Notes under the pieces: generated by a model
What the model was told of the DNA's origin: nothing
Seen by the model: the letters and a program-made list of their open reading frames with translations, nothing else
The model's database searches: none
Shown here: in pieces, positions 33,416 to 43,243 of the stretch
Numbering within the stretch: the stretch's first letter is position 1
Layout of the letters: every line of letters starts with the position of its first letter
Origin: Paenibacillus_AQ nitricinens
GTDB lineage: Bacteria > Bacillota > Bacilli > Paenibacillales > Paenibacillaceae
Assembly: GCF_052056485.1 (NCBI RefSeq)
Contig: NZ_CP183948.1
Coordinates: forward strand, 2,480,001 to 2,544,000
Length of the DNA: 64,000 nt
Direction: 5' to 3'
Position numbers and translations under genes: made by a program

Positions 33416-34933
33416 ATGAAAGCGAAAAAAAGTTTAACGCTGGCTCTTGTAGGAACAATGCTTTTGTCTGGCCTTCTTGCTGGATGTGGTTCGAATAATA
33501 ATACAAATGCTGCTAAAGAAACAAACAATTCAGCGGCTGCAGGGAATTCAGCAGAGAATACATCGGGATTAAAGCCATATGAGCTGAAGATGTATTTAAT
33601 TGGTGGACCTCAAAAGGATTTGGATCTTGTACTAAAAGAAGTTAATAAATATACCCAAGAAAAAATTAATGCGACGTTGAACATTACGATGTTCGATTGG
33701 GGCGATTACGATAAGAAGATGCAAGTCATCACCGCTTCTGGTGAGCCTTATGACATTGCCTTTACCTCTTCTTGGACAAATGATTTCCGCCGTAACGCAG
33801 CTAATGGTACCTTCTTGGGTCTGAACGATTTGCTAGATAAGTATGGAAAGGAAACGAAAGAAGTTTTGGACCCTCGTTTCTTAGAAGGAACTAAGATTAA
33901 AGGTGAGATCTACGGTGTTCCTGTAAATAAGGAGCTTGGACAGCAATGGGTATGGCGCTTCAATAAGAAATATGTTGATAAATACAACATGGACATTTCC
34001 AATATTCGTACATTGGATGATCTAGAGCCACTTCTTAAAACAATTAAAGAGAATGAGCCTGCGGATATTACACCGCTAGCTGTTCCTAAAGGCTTTAAAC
34101 CATTCATGCCATTTGACTATGTACTTGGTGATGAGTTACCTATCGGGGTCTATATGGATTCCACAGATGGCAAGGTTGTTAATATTCTGGAGACACCTGA
34201 ACTTGCAACATCGTTAGATACGATGCGTAGACTTTACACAGCAGGTTACTTACGTCCAGACGTTGCAACCCTTGAAGGTATTGATAACATTAAGACAGGT
34301 AAATGGTTTGCCGATCGCGAAATCACACAGCCTTATGCAGAAAAAGGTTGGTCTCGTTCAGCAGGTTATGAAATTGTAACTTCGCCTATGCATGAGCCTT
34401 ATGTATATACACAATCTGCCGCAGGTTCGATGCACGCTATTTCCGTAACCTCAGGTGATCCTGAACGGGCTATGATGTTCTTGAATCTTTTGAACACAGA
34501 TAAGTACTTACGCAACTTGCTCAACTATGGTATTGAAGGCACTCATTATAAGAAAATCTCCGAAAATGTCATTGAAGATCTGCCAGCTATGCAAGATAGC
34601 TATGCAATGCCAGGCTTCACGCTTGGAAATATGTTACTGACTTATCTGCATGCAGATGACCCTGCTGATAAATGGGATGCTTTCAAGAAGTTTAATGATT
34701 CTTCAAAAGAAGCCCCTACCTTCGGTTTTGCATTTGACCCTACACCTGTAAAAACAGAAGTAGCAGCCATCAACAACGTAACTAAAGAATTTATGCCAGC
34801 GCTATACACAGGTTCTGTTGATCCTAAAACATATCTGCCAAAAGCAACCAAGAAATTTAAAGAAGCTGGACTGGAAAAAGTCATTGCTGAAGTTCAAAAG
34901 CAACTTGATGAGTGGAACCAGACAAAGAAATAA
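33416..34933 (+). CDS. Extracellular sugar-binding lipoprotein (LplA type)
   Basis: A 505-residue type 1 extracellular solute-binding protein. The signal peptide ends in the lipobox LLAGC with Cys24, so it is a membrane-anchored lipoprotein. The N-terminal Asn/Ala/Ser-rich linker is followed by the two-lobe binding domain; the DUF3502-like C-terminal part is typical of the LplA group. AAAGGGGG precedes the ATG. With the two permeases and the downstream mannosidases, its ligand is probably a mannose-rich oligosaccharide (inference). Confidence 0.92.
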   Translation: MKAKKSLTLALVGTMLLSGLLAGCGSNNNTNAAKETNNSAAAGNSAENTSGLKPYELKMYLIGGPQKDLDLVLKEVNKYTQEKINATLNITMFDWGDYDKKMQVITASGEPYDIAFTSSWTNDFRRNAANGTFLGLNDLLDKYGKETKEVLDPRFLEGTKIKGEIYGVPVNKELGQQWVWRFNKKYVDKYNMDISNIRTLDDLEPLLKTIKENEPADITPLAVPKGFKPFMPFDYVLGDELPIGVYMDSTDGKVVNILETPELATSLDTMRRLYTAGYLRPDVATLEGIDNIKTGKWFADREITQPYAEKGWSRSAGYEIVTSPMHEPYVYTQSAAGSMHAISVTSGDPERAMMFLNLLNTDKYLRNLLNYGIEGTHYKKISENVIEDLPAMQDSYAMPGFTLGNMLLTYLHADDPADKWDAFKKFNDSSKEAPTFGFAFDPTPVKTEVAAINNVTKEFMPALYTGSVDPKTYLPKATKKFKEAGLEKVIAEVQKQLDEWNQTKK

Positions 34934-34992
34934 GCTTTGAACGTAACAAAACGCCTACGATTAATCTAAAGGTAACACAAATAGGATTAGTG

Positions 34993-35019
34993 GAGACGGG
35001 CAGCTATGCTGCCCGTCTC
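34993..35019 (+). other. Intercistronic hairpin after the binding-protein gene
   Basis: GAGACGGGCAG pairs perfectly with CTGCCCGTCTC across 5 nt, followed by the weak T tract TCTATCTATACTCATTTTT. It may be a leaky terminator or an mRNA-stabilising stem that keeps binding-protein mRNA in excess over the distal genes. Confidence 0.6.
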
Positions 35020-35056
35020 TCTATCTATACTCATTTTTATCAAGAGGAGTGGGAAT

Positions 35057-36376
35057 ATGGAACAATTTAGACTGCCAACGATCTCAATGCCGAAGCTTCC
35101 GCTTCCACAAGCGATTCAAGAGGTATTGAACGAAGCAGAGGAGAAATTAGCTCATCGGCCTAAACTACTGCAGCTCTTCAAGAACTGCTTCCCGAATACA
35201 CTTGAGACAACGACTAAGCTCATGGATGATGGAACAACATTCATCATTACTGGTGATATCCCTGCTTCCTGGTTGCGGGATTCTGTAGAGCAGGTTATGC
35301 ACTATGTGCCATTTGCGAAGAATGACCCGGATCTTCAACGTATCATTAGCGGTCTAATTAAACGACATATTCAGTATATACATATTGATCCGTACGCCAA
35401 TGCGTTTAACGAAACAGCAAATGACTGGCATTGGAGCACTAGCGATATTACGGAAATGTCCCCTTGGGTGTGGGAACGTAAATTCGAGATCGATTCTCTC
35501 TGTTTTTCTATGCGTCTGGCTTATGCCTATTGGAAAGAAACGGGGAAGACTGATATATTCGACGCCGGATTTAAGGCAGCAATGGTCAAAATATTCAACT
35601 TATTTAAAACTGAACAGCGCCATAACGAATTATCTCCATACCGTTTTACGCGTAATAACGGAATTCCTGAAGATACGCTGCGCAACAACGGCCTTGGTAT
35701 GCCTGTAAATTACACGGGTATGGTCTGGTCAGGGTTCCGATCAAGCGATGATGCTTGCGACTTCCATTACAATATCCCGGGGAATATGTTCGCCGTTGTT
35801 GCCTTACGTCATATGCAGGAATTCGCAGAATGGGTATTCCGTGATCTTGAATTTCTAAAAGAGCTTAAAGCATTAGAAGCGGACATTGATCATGGCATCA
35901 AGCTGTATGGGATTTACCGTCATCCTAAGTTTGGTCCAATCTACGCCTACGAGACCGATGGGTATGGCAACTACTGCTTGATGGATGATGCGGGAACACC
36001 GGGACTCATGTCGATTCCTTATCTCGGCTATGTTACGGCAGAGGATGAGATTTATCAGAATACACGCCGATTTGCGCTGAGCAAGGAGAATCCTTTTTAC
36101 TTTGAAGGAACCGCAGCGAAAGGGATTGGCAGTCCACATACTCCGAAAGATTATATCTGGCATATGGCATTGTCTATGCAAGGTTTGACGGCTTCTACGA
36201 AGGAAGAGAAGCTGGACATGCTTGCGATGCTAGAGTCAACAGATGCGGGGACTGGTTTTATGCATGAAGGATTTCATGTCGATGACCCGAATATATTCAC
36301 TAGGAAATGGTTCGCTTGGTCCAATAGTCTGTTCTCCCAACTCGTCTATAAAGCGATGAAGGAAGGACTACTATGA
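35057..36376 (+). CDS. Glycoside hydrolase family 125 exo-alpha-1,6-mannosidase
   Basis: A 439-residue (alpha/alpha)6-barrel protein of GH125, metal-independent inverting enzymes that remove alpha-1,6-linked mannose. Typical blocks are GDIPASWLRDSVEQVMHYVP (about 70-89), NETANDWHWS, ETDGYGNYCLMDDAG and FHVDDPNIFTRKWFAWSNSL. No signal peptide is present. The ATG at 35057 has AAGAGGAG upstream; an earlier frame start at 35006 lies within the intercistronic hairpin. Its stop overlaps the next start (ATGA), giving tight coupling. Confidence 0.93.
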   Translation: MEQFRLPTISMPKLPLPQAIQEVLNEAEEKLAHRPKLLQLFKNCFPNTLETTTKLMDDGTTFIITGDIPASWLRDSVEQVMHYVPFAKNDPDLQRIISGLIKRHIQYIHIDPYANAFNETANDWHWSTSDITEMSPWVWERKFEIDSLCFSMRLAYAYWKETGKTDIFDAGFKAAMVKIFNLFKTEQRHNELSPYRFTRNNGIPEDTLRNNGLGMPVNYTGMVWSGFRSSDDACDFHYNIPGNMFAVVALRHMQEFAEWVFRDLEFLKELKALEADIDHGIKLYGIYRHPKFGPIYAYETDGYGNYCLMDDAGTPGLMSIPYLGYVTAEDEIYQNTRRFALSKENPFYFEGTAAKGIGSPHTPKDYIWHMALSMQGLTASTKEEKLDMLAMLESTDAGTGFMHEGFHVDDPNIFTRKWFAWSNSLFSQLVYKAMKEGLL

Positions 36377-39300
36377 GCAGCCCTAACAGACCTGTAATTA
36401 TATTCTATGATTCTGATTTTCCGATTTCGAATTCGATTCCTAGCGATGCGATTAAATCCATGCGTGAGTTCGGTACGATTGTGAATGGAGATCAGCTTGC
36501 AGCAGCGCTTAGGGAAACCGAAGGCGGCTGTTTCATTAATCTGCATGCACCCTATTTCCCAAAAGCGGCATGGATAGACATTCTTGGATATTTGCAGAGA
36601 GGTGGCGGGCTGATCAGCATTGGAGGTGCCCCCTTCAAACAACCCGTTCGCTGGAAAAATGAACAATGGCATGTGGAAGCGGAGCAGACTTCATATCATC
36701 AAGAGCTGTATATTCATGAGGCATTACGTGTTGATTGTTCTCGTAATCAATCCTTGCTAGCATCAGATGTCATTCCTTTGCTTAAGGGTCAAGAAGCTCT
36801 CTTTTCAGCGAGTGAAGAGACATGGAACCTTGTGCCACATACGACGAAGACGAGTGATTTGCCCCATCAAATGGGGTCGGCAGGTCCGATGAGCACACGC
36901 ATTTACCCGCTTTTGAAGGGAATTACGCATGAGGGCCGGGAAACTGCCGCTCCAGTAGTTCTTTGGGAGAATACGATTGGTTTATTTGCAGGCTCACGCT
37001 GGTTGTTCGTAAATACGGCTGCAACGTCTTCTTTATGGAAGGAAAAAGGGCTGTCCGCGATGTCTGAGTGGGTTCGTTTCTGCAGTAAGGGTGTAACGGA
37101 AATGTGGGTTAAGCCAAATTACGCATCATATGAGCCAGGAGAACGCGCTTCTCTGACACTTCAGATTCAGCAGCTTGAGCGGGTAAAACCTTCTTTGCGA
37201 AATGAAGACAAATGGAAGTTAACAATGTATGTTGAGCATGAATCCGATCCCTCCTTGCGTTGGTCCCACAGTTTGGAGATGAAGGCTAATGCTGAGCTTA
37301 ACATCGTTCGGGTGCCTATTCCTCTGGAAATTAGGAGCGGTCTGTTCCAAGTGATCTGCGAAGCGGAAGCCAGTGATGGTGAGGTCCGTATTCTTCGTCA
37401 AGGGTTCTGGGGGCATGCCCCTGAACTTCTTGCAGCAGGTCAACCGGTAACGAGTGGAAGAGATTATTTCATAAAAGATGGGCGTCCGCTACCTGTTGTG
37501 GGGATGACATATATGACGAGTGATGTGGCACGGAAATTTCTATTTCTGCCGAACGTCGGGGTATGGGATCGCGATATGGATCAAATGCGGAAGGCAGGGA
37601 TTAACTGGATCCGAACAGGAATCTGGACGGCTTATCGCAATGTGATGCAAGACGATGGTCATGTTTCAGAAGAGGTACTGCGAGCGATTGATGCCTTTAT
37701 CATGACGGCGAAGAAGCATGATCTTCAGGTGACTTTCACGTTCTTCTCCTTCACACCGGAAACGTGGGGTGGTGTAAATCCTTACTTGGACCCCCAAAGT
37801 GTTGAGGCTCAGAAGCGGTTCATTCGTTCTATTGTATCTCGTCATAAAGCGTCTTCGAATGTAGATTGGGATCTTATTAATGAACCGTCGATGTTTGATC
37901 CGGCACGGATTTTCTCGGAGGGTCCGAGTTCATGTCATGATCGCTTCGAGCAACAAGCTTTTATAGAATGGCTTCGGCATAGACATGGGGAAATCGAAGT
38001 GCTACAGGAACGTTGGAATATGACACCCGCACTGCTTCCAGACTTTGCATCGGCAGGGCTGCCAGAAGCGAAAGAGATGAACTTCGATGTACAGGATATG
38101 CACAGCGCTAAAAGAGGGACACGTTGGCTTGATTATTGCTTGTTCTCTATGGATATGCATAACCGGTGGGTGAAGCAGTTATATGACACCATTAAGGAGC
38201 AATGTCCAGATCAGATGGTTACGGTTGGGCAGGATGAAGGGCTAGGGGCACAGCGACCTTCGCCGTTCTTCTACGAGGAGGCGGTGGATTACACCACTGT
38301 ACATTCCTGGTGGTTTAATGATTATCTGGTGTGGGATGGCATCTTTGCCAAGACGCCTAATAAGCCAAACCTGATTCAAGAAACCGGCGTCATGTATGTA
38401 GAAACTCCTGATGGACGAGCCAAACGTTCGGAGCTAGAGCTGCGAAATCTGCTCGAACGCAAATATGCCTATGCGTTTGGAACTGCTGGTGCGGGGGCCA
38501 TACACTGGATTTGGAATACGAACTTCTATATGGATAATGCGAATGAGTCCCATATCGGAGCATTGAGAGCAGATGGAACCGAAAAGCCAGAGGCGGATGT
38601 CTCATATGACTTCGGGAATTTTATAACAAGCATTCGTGACGTATTTGGAGATCGGAAACTGGAAGAGATTGCGGTTGTATTTCCGTATTCGAATGATTTC
38701 TCTAACCGGAAGCTGGCTTTCGCTGCTACAACAGAGCTTACCCGTATTCTTTCATATGATCTGAAGATGCCTTTCAGAGGGGTTTCTGAATACCACTTGG
38801 ATGATTTGGAGAAGCACCCTGTGAAGCTTATTATGCTGCCAAGCGCGCATAACTTCGATGATGCAGCGATGGAAAGGCTGTTACGCATCGTTGAAGCAAC
38901 AGGTGCGGTATTACTTGCTACAGGCCCGCTCGACATTGATGCTTACTGGCGTTCTTCAGAGCGTTTTAGTGATATTCTCGGCAAGCGTGAATTGCGTAAT
39001 GTGCGCCGTGAAGAAGTGCTTAGCCTTCAAGGTCAAGAACTACCCGTCTCCTTCGGTCACCGGCGGATTGCTGAGGTATCGAAGGAAACGATGATTCACG
39101 AATCCGGCGGAAGTGGAAGTTCTGCCATAGATACTGTCGTGAATATTCCACTCGGCAAAGGCCGGCTCCTATGGAGTCCACTGCCCGTTGAATTGAGCGA
39201 CCGAAGTGACACTACATCTGCACTGTATCGCTACGCGTTGAATGCTGCTCATGTGGAGTGTGACTTGGAGTGGATTAGCGGAGGGGACTTAGCAGGCATC

Positions 39301-39531
39301 TATGGACGGAAATTGAGCTTTGCTACGGGGGCTCTCTTCACCTTCGTATCGGAATATGCTCAGGATGCGAAGATCGAGGTGAAGGATTCAGCCACTGGCC
39401 GAACCTACGCGTTCTTGTTGGAACAGGAACGTTCAGTCCTGTTTGCTACGGACTATAAAGGTGATCTTCTTGGCGTGTATCGCCAGCAGGAAGTCGAAAT
39501 CCATATAACTTATCCACATCTACTACATTAA
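36373..39531 (+). CDS. Multidomain clan GH-A glycoside hydrolase (GH5/GH42-like), specificity unknown
   Basis: A 1052-residue protein. Residues 1 to about 230 resemble a glutamine-amidotransferase/ThuA-like flavodoxin fold (GGGLISIGGAPFKQPVRW), about 250-360 an Ig-like domain, about 370-720 a TIM barrel and about 755-880 a GH42 middle-domain-like region. Candidate catalytic residues are Glu504 in VDWDLINEPSMFD (acid/base) and Glu670 in PNLIQETGVMY (nucleophile), both at expected clan-A positions. No signal peptide is present. In this operon it could remove the beta-linked core mannose or another core sugar of an N-glycan-like substrate (inference). I could not place it in a numbered family with confidence. 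Confidence 0.75.
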   Translation: MSSPNRPVIIFYDSDFPISNSIPSDAIKSMREFGTIVNGDQLAAALRETEGGCFINLHAPYFPKAAWIDILGYLQRGGGLISIGGAPFKQPVRWKNEQWHVEAEQTSYHQELYIHEALRVDCSRNQSLLASDVIPLLKGQEALFSASEETWNLVPHTTKTSDLPHQMGSAGPMSTRIYPLLKGITHEGRETAAPVVLWENTIGLFAGSRWLFVNTAATSSLWKEKGLSAMSEWVRFCSKGVTEMWVKPNYASYEPGERASLTLQIQQLERVKPSLRNEDKWKLTMYVEHESDPSLRWSHSLEMKANAELNIVRVPIPLEIRSGLFQVICEAEASDGEVRILRQGFWGHAPELLAAGQPVTSGRDYFIKDGRPLPVVGMTYMTSDVARKFLFLPNVGVWDRDMDQMRKAGINWIRTGIWTAYRNVMQDDGHVSEEVLRAIDAFIMTAKKHDLQVTFTFFSFTPETWGGVNPYLDPQSVEAQKRFIRSIVSRHKASSNVDWDLINEPSMFDPARIFSEGPSSCHDRFEQQAFIEWLRHRHGEIEVLQERWNMTPALLPDFASAGLPEAKEMNFDVQDMHSAKRGTRWLDYCLFSMDMHNRWVKQLYDTIKEQCPDQMVTVGQDEGLGAQRPSPFFYEEAVDYTTVHSWWFNDYLVWDGIFAKTPNKPNLIQETGVMYVETPDGRAKRSELELRNLLERKYAYAFGTAGAGAIHWIWNTNFYMDNANESHIGALRADGTEKPEADVSYDFGNFITSIRDVFGDRKLEEIAVVFPYSNDFSNRKLAFAATTELTRILSYDLKMPFRGVSEYHLDDLEKHPVKLIMLPSAHNFDDAAMERLLRIVEATGAVLLATGPLDIDAYWRSSERFSDILGKRELRNVRREEVLSLQGQELPVSFGHRRIAEVSKETMIHESGGSGSSAIDTVVNIPLGKGRLLWSPLPVELSDRSDTTSALYRYALNAAHVECDLEWISGGDLAGIYGRKLSFATGALFTFVSEYAQDAKIEVKDSATGRTYAFLLEQERSVLFATDYKGDLLGVYRQQEVEIHITYPHLLH

Positions 39532-39576
39532 GCATCTTAGTAGAGAAAACGTATTGCATATAAGGAGGTCTTCACT

Positions 39577-42330
39577 TTGGAAAGCTCAGATAAATCTATT
39601 AAACCTCAGACTGCTCATATCATTTCTCATACCCACTGGGACCGGGAATGGTATCTTCCATATGAGAAGCATCATGTGCGCCTTATTAAACTGGTCGATG
39701 AATTGCTTGATCGATTGGACGCGGATGGTGAATTTAAGAGTTTCTTTCTGGATGGACAGACAATTATTCTGGAGGATTATCTTCAAGTTCGTCCCGAAAA
39801 TCAAGAGCGTCTACAAAAATATATTACGGAAGGTCGTCTTCTGATCGGACCTTGGTATATTCTGCAGGATGCTTTCCTTACCAGCGGAGAGGCAAACGTA
39901 CGTAATATGCAGATTGGTCATCAGGATTCGAAGCGTTACGGAGAACCTTCCAAGATCGGTTATTTTCCGGACACCTTTGGACTAGTTGGCCAGACTCCAC
40001 AATTAATGAAGCAATCGGGCATTAATAATGCCTTTTTTGGAAGAGGTGTAAAGCCGACTGGATTCAACAATACAGTATCGGACGGTGGATATGAATCTTC
40101 GTTCTCCGAGCTGGTATGGGAAGGTCCGGATGGATCGAAAGTGCTTGGCATTTTATTTGCAAATTGGTATTCGAACGGAAACGAAGTGCCAGTGAATGAA
40201 GCAGAGGCACAAGAGTTCTGGGAGAAGAAGTTAGCAGATGCGCGGAAATTTGCCTCTACAGGCGAGCTACTATTCATGAACGGCTGCGATCATCAGCCGG
40301 CTCAGCTGGATTTGCCGGAGGCGATCGAAACTGCGAAGCGGCTATATCCAGATATGGAGTTTGTCCATTCTAACTTCCCTGATTACCTTAAGGCTGTAAA
40401 GGATGTAATGGATCACAACAAATTATCGACCGTAAAAGGCGAACTGCGAAGCCAGCACACTGACGGATGGGGGACGCTAGTGAATACCGCATCTGCTCGT
40501 GTTTATTTGAAACAGATGAATCAGGAAGGTCAGGTCTTGCTTGAAAAAGTGGCTGAGCCACTTGCTTCGTTCGCACAATTACTGGGCAAAGATTATCCCC
40601 ATCATCTGTTCACCTATGCCTGGAAGACGCTGATGCAGAATCACCCGCATGACAGCATTTGCGGCTGCAGCGTGGATGAGGTGCATCGAGAAATGGTCAC
40701 CCGTTTTGATAAAAGCCGCGATGTAGCAGAGACCATTGTTGATGATAGTAAGCGTGTGATCGCAGATGCGGTTGATACGTCTGGTTTTACAGCATATGGT
40801 GAAGAAGTGCTTCCACTCGTAGTTATGAATACGACCGGATGGAGTCGCACGGGTACAGTGAGCATAGAAATTGATGCGGCACGTCTATATTTGCGAGAGG
40901 GTTTCTCTTTAGAAGAAACAGCCAGCCGTATGAAAGATATTGTTTTAAACGGCCGTGAATTAGTAGACGATCAAGGGAATACCATTACATGCCAGATGGA
41001 GGATTTGGGTCTTCAGTTTGGTTATGATTTGCCTGACGATAAATTCCGCCAGCCCTATATGTGCCGCCGAGTAAGACTTACCTTTGAAGCTGTGCAAGTT
41101 CCGGCGCTGGGTCTTCGTGCATATGCGTGGGTTCGCCGGTCTAACGCAGGGTTGCCTATAGCTCCTGAATCTTTGCTTCAAGGGGATCGGGTGTTGGAGA
41201 ATGAGGCCATCAAAGTAGTGATCCATGATAATGGTTCATTTACGCTGAGTGACAAAGCCAGTGGCATGACCTACCGGGATCTTGGTGTGTATGAGAACAC
41301 AGGTGATATCGGGAATGAATACATGTATAAACAGCCAGAGGGTGAACAAGCTTTAACGACTAAGGGACTACAGGCGAACATTTGTGTTCTGGAAAACACA
41401 CCTTATCGAGCATCTGTGGAAATTAAGCATGACTGGGAGATTCCAGTCTCAGCAGATGATAAGCTGGACGAGGAACAGCGTGCTCTTGTGTACTACCCAG
41501 AGCGGAAAGCACAGCGCAGTAATGACACAGTCATTCTTAAACTTCGTACCGTAATTAGCTTGGAGCGGGGCGGGAAGGGGCTGCATATCGAAACGAAGAT
41601 AGACAATAAAGCCAAAGATCACCGGATTCGGGCGCTATTTCCGACAGATTTATGCACCGCCACACATCATGTGGATTCGATGTTTGAGGTTGCGGAGCGG
41701 AATATTGAGCCAGCTGCAGAATGGATAAATCCGAGTAATACGCAGCATCAGCAAGCCTTTGTTGATATCAGTAATGACACAGCCGGTCTAACCGTCGCTA
41801 ACTTTGGATTAAATGAATATGAAGTGCTAAGAGACGGTCGTAACACCATTGCGATTACACTACTCCGTAGCGTGGGTGAACTGGGAGACTGGGGGTTGTT
41901 CCCGACTCCAGAAGCGCAGTGTCTCGGAGAGCACGTTGTACGTATGGAGCTCATCCCACACACAGGAGATGGTATAGCCTCAGGTGCTTTTGCTGAAGCC
42001 TATCAATTCCAGATTCCTTGGATCGTATGTCAGACTGATGTACATGAAGGAGCAATTGCTCCGGTGTATACTCCATTCGAATGGGAGAGTCATGAGCTCG
42101 CATTTTCCTCTCTAAAAATGAACGAGCAGACTGGAGACCTACTGCTTCGCTGGTACAACATGAGTCAGCAGAGTACCGACCTGACCATCCGTTCAACGAT
42201 ACCGCAGCAGTATTTCTATAAGACGTCGATCCTGGAAGAGGAGAGCCACCCACTCTCTAGTGAAGAGAAAGGCAGTTCGCTCTTACAGATCGGTCCATGT
42301 GAAATTATAACGATTGGTATTCGGAGATAA
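39577..42330 (+). CDS. Alpha-mannosidase, glycoside hydrolase family 38 (MngB-like short form)
   Basis: A 917-residue GH38 enzyme with the catalytic domain at the very N-terminus: ISHTHWDREWYLPYE (zinc ligands His20 and Asp22), YFPDTFGLVGQTPQL (nucleophile Asp132) and NHPHDSICGCSVDEVHREM, followed by beta-sandwich domains. The start codon is TTG, supported by AAGGAGGT ending 7 nt upstream. It is the last gene of the mannoside operon and is followed by a strong terminator. Bacterial homologues act on alpha-mannosides or 2-O-(6-phospho-mannosyl)-glycerate; no phosphotransferase gene is nearby, so an unphosphorylated oligosaccharide is more likely. Confidence 0.92.
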   Translation: MESSDKSIKPQTAHIISHTHWDREWYLPYEKHHVRLIKLVDELLDRLDADGEFKSFFLDGQTIILEDYLQVRPENQERLQKYITEGRLLIGPWYILQDAFLTSGEANVRNMQIGHQDSKRYGEPSKIGYFPDTFGLVGQTPQLMKQSGINNAFFGRGVKPTGFNNTVSDGGYESSFSELVWEGPDGSKVLGILFANWYSNGNEVPVNEAEAQEFWEKKLADARKFASTGELLFMNGCDHQPAQLDLPEAIETAKRLYPDMEFVHSNFPDYLKAVKDVMDHNKLSTVKGELRSQHTDGWGTLVNTASARVYLKQMNQEGQVLLEKVAEPLASFAQLLGKDYPHHLFTYAWKTLMQNHPHDSICGCSVDEVHREMVTRFDKSRDVAETIVDDSKRVIADAVDTSGFTAYGEEVLPLVVMNTTGWSRTGTVSIEIDAARLYLREGFSLEETASRMKDIVLNGRELVDDQGNTITCQMEDLGLQFGYDLPDDKFRQPYMCRRVRLTFEAVQVPALGLRAYAWVRRSNAGLPIAPESLLQGDRVLENEAIKVVIHDNGSFTLSDKASGMTYRDLGVYENTGDIGNEYMYKQPEGEQALTTKGLQANICVLENTPYRASVEIKHDWEIPVSADDKLDEEQRALVYYPERKAQRSNDTVILKLRTVISLERGGKGLHIETKIDNKAKDHRIRALFPTDLCTATHHVDSMFEVAERNIEPAAEWINPSNTQHQQAFVDISNDTAGLTVANFGLNEYEVLRDGRNTIAITLLRSVGELGDWGLFPTPEAQCLGEHVVRMELIPHTGDGIASGAFAEAYQFQIPWIVCQTDVHEGAIAPVYTPFEWESHELAFSSLKMNEQTGDLLLRWYNMSQQSTDLTIRSTIPQQYFYKTSILEEESHPLSSEEKGSSLLQIGPCEIITIGIRR

Positions 42331-42342
42331 TATGAATATAAA

Positions 42343-42389
42343 GACGATAGTTAACCTAGGCATCAGCTTGGGAGCTATCGTCTTTTTTT
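42343..42389 (+). terminator. Rho-independent terminator of the mannoside operon
   Basis: GACGATAG pairs with CTATCGTC around a partly structured interior, followed by seven T residues, 13 bp after the GH38 stop. Confidence 0.85.
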
Positions 42390-42434
42390 AAAAAAAAAAG
42401 ATTGCCAAATATAACTAATAAAATTAAAATTAGT

Positions 42435-42462
42435 TTGTATAGAAAACTTGGTTTTGTATAAT
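42435..42462 (+). promoter_or_regulatory. Probable sigma-A promoter of the fucose-type operon
   Basis: TTGTAT (42435-42440) and TATAAT (42457-42462) are 16 bp apart, just before the IclR ribosome binding site. TTTGTATA recurs within it (around 42434 and 42454), a possible regulator-binding repeat. The predicted leader would be very short. Confidence 0.5.
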
Positions 42463-42481
42463 GTTCGAAGGAGGTGCTCAC

Positions 42482-43243
42482 ATGGAGAAAAAATATTGGG
42501 TGCCTGCTTTGGAGAAAGCAGACGGGATTCTACGCCTTGTATCCGAGGAACCCTATAAGCATCGATTAATTGATTTATCCAATCAGCTTGGTATCCATAA
42601 GAGTTCTATGTATTCTATTTTGCAGACTATGGAAGTACTTGATTGGGTGAATAGAGATACTAACGATACTTATGCCATTGGCTCCGCTACGGGAAGGTGG
42701 GGAGATTCCTACTTGCAAGGTCAGGACTTAATCTCATCATTTCACCGAGAAGCTGCCGCCACAAGAGAACGCCTGCAAGAGACGGTTCAGTTGGCCAGAC
42801 TTGAAGGTAATGAAGTGTTGTATCTGGCTAAGGAGGAAGCGCCGACTATGGTCAGGCTAGCATCCGGCCCCGGTATGAAGTTCCCGGCTCATGTGACTGC
42901 ACTTGGGAAATTGCTTCTGTCGTTCATTGATGATAAAGATCTGGATTCATTATACCCGATTCAAGAATTAACGAGCGCTACAGAGTATTCCTTGAAAACT
43001 AAGGCGGATCTGGTTAAGCAACTACGAATCATCCGCGATAAGGGGATTGCTTTCGATGAGCAGGAAGTTATCGTTGGGTTCAGCTGTGTTTCAGCCCCGA
43101 TCCTATCTAAATCAGGTGAGGCTATCGCAGCAGTGAGCTGTACCATGCAGCAGCATATCTGGGAGAAAAAGAAGGATGTTGCGGAGGCTGAAATTCGTCA
43201 TTTGGCGAATCGGTTATCGCTATACCAAGGAGGCAATCATTAA
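42482..43243 (+). CDS. IclR family transcriptional regulator
   Basis: A 253-residue one-component regulator with an N-terminal winged helix (about 8-70; LIDLSNQLGIHKSSMYSILQ) and a C-terminal effector domain (about 80-250; FPAHVTALGKLLLS and FDEQEVIVGFSCVSAPI). AAGGAGGTG ends 5 nt before the ATG at 42482; the ATG at 42461 is upstream of that site and is rejected. The stop overlaps the start of the next gene (TAATG). It is the first gene of the deoxysugar operon, so the effector is probably a sugar acid or keto acid of that pathway (inference). Confidence 0.92.
   Translation: MEKKYWVPALEKADGILRLVSEEPYKHRLIDLSNQLGIHKSSMYSILQTMEVLDWVNRDTNDTYAIGSATGRWGDSYLQGQDLISSFHREAAATRERLQETVQLARLEGNEVLYLAKEEAPTMVRLASGPGMKFPAHVTALGKLLLSFIDDKDLDSLYPIQELTSATEYSLKTKADLVKQLRIIRDKGIAFDEQEVIVGFSCVSAPILSKSGEAIAAVSCTMQQHIWEKKKDVAEAEIRHLANRLSLYQGGNH

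Noticed and set aside
42383..42399. T-run followed directly by an A-run
   Set aside because: The T-run is explained by the terminator at 42343-42389 and the A-run has no further structure; considered ordinary low-complexity intergenic DNA.
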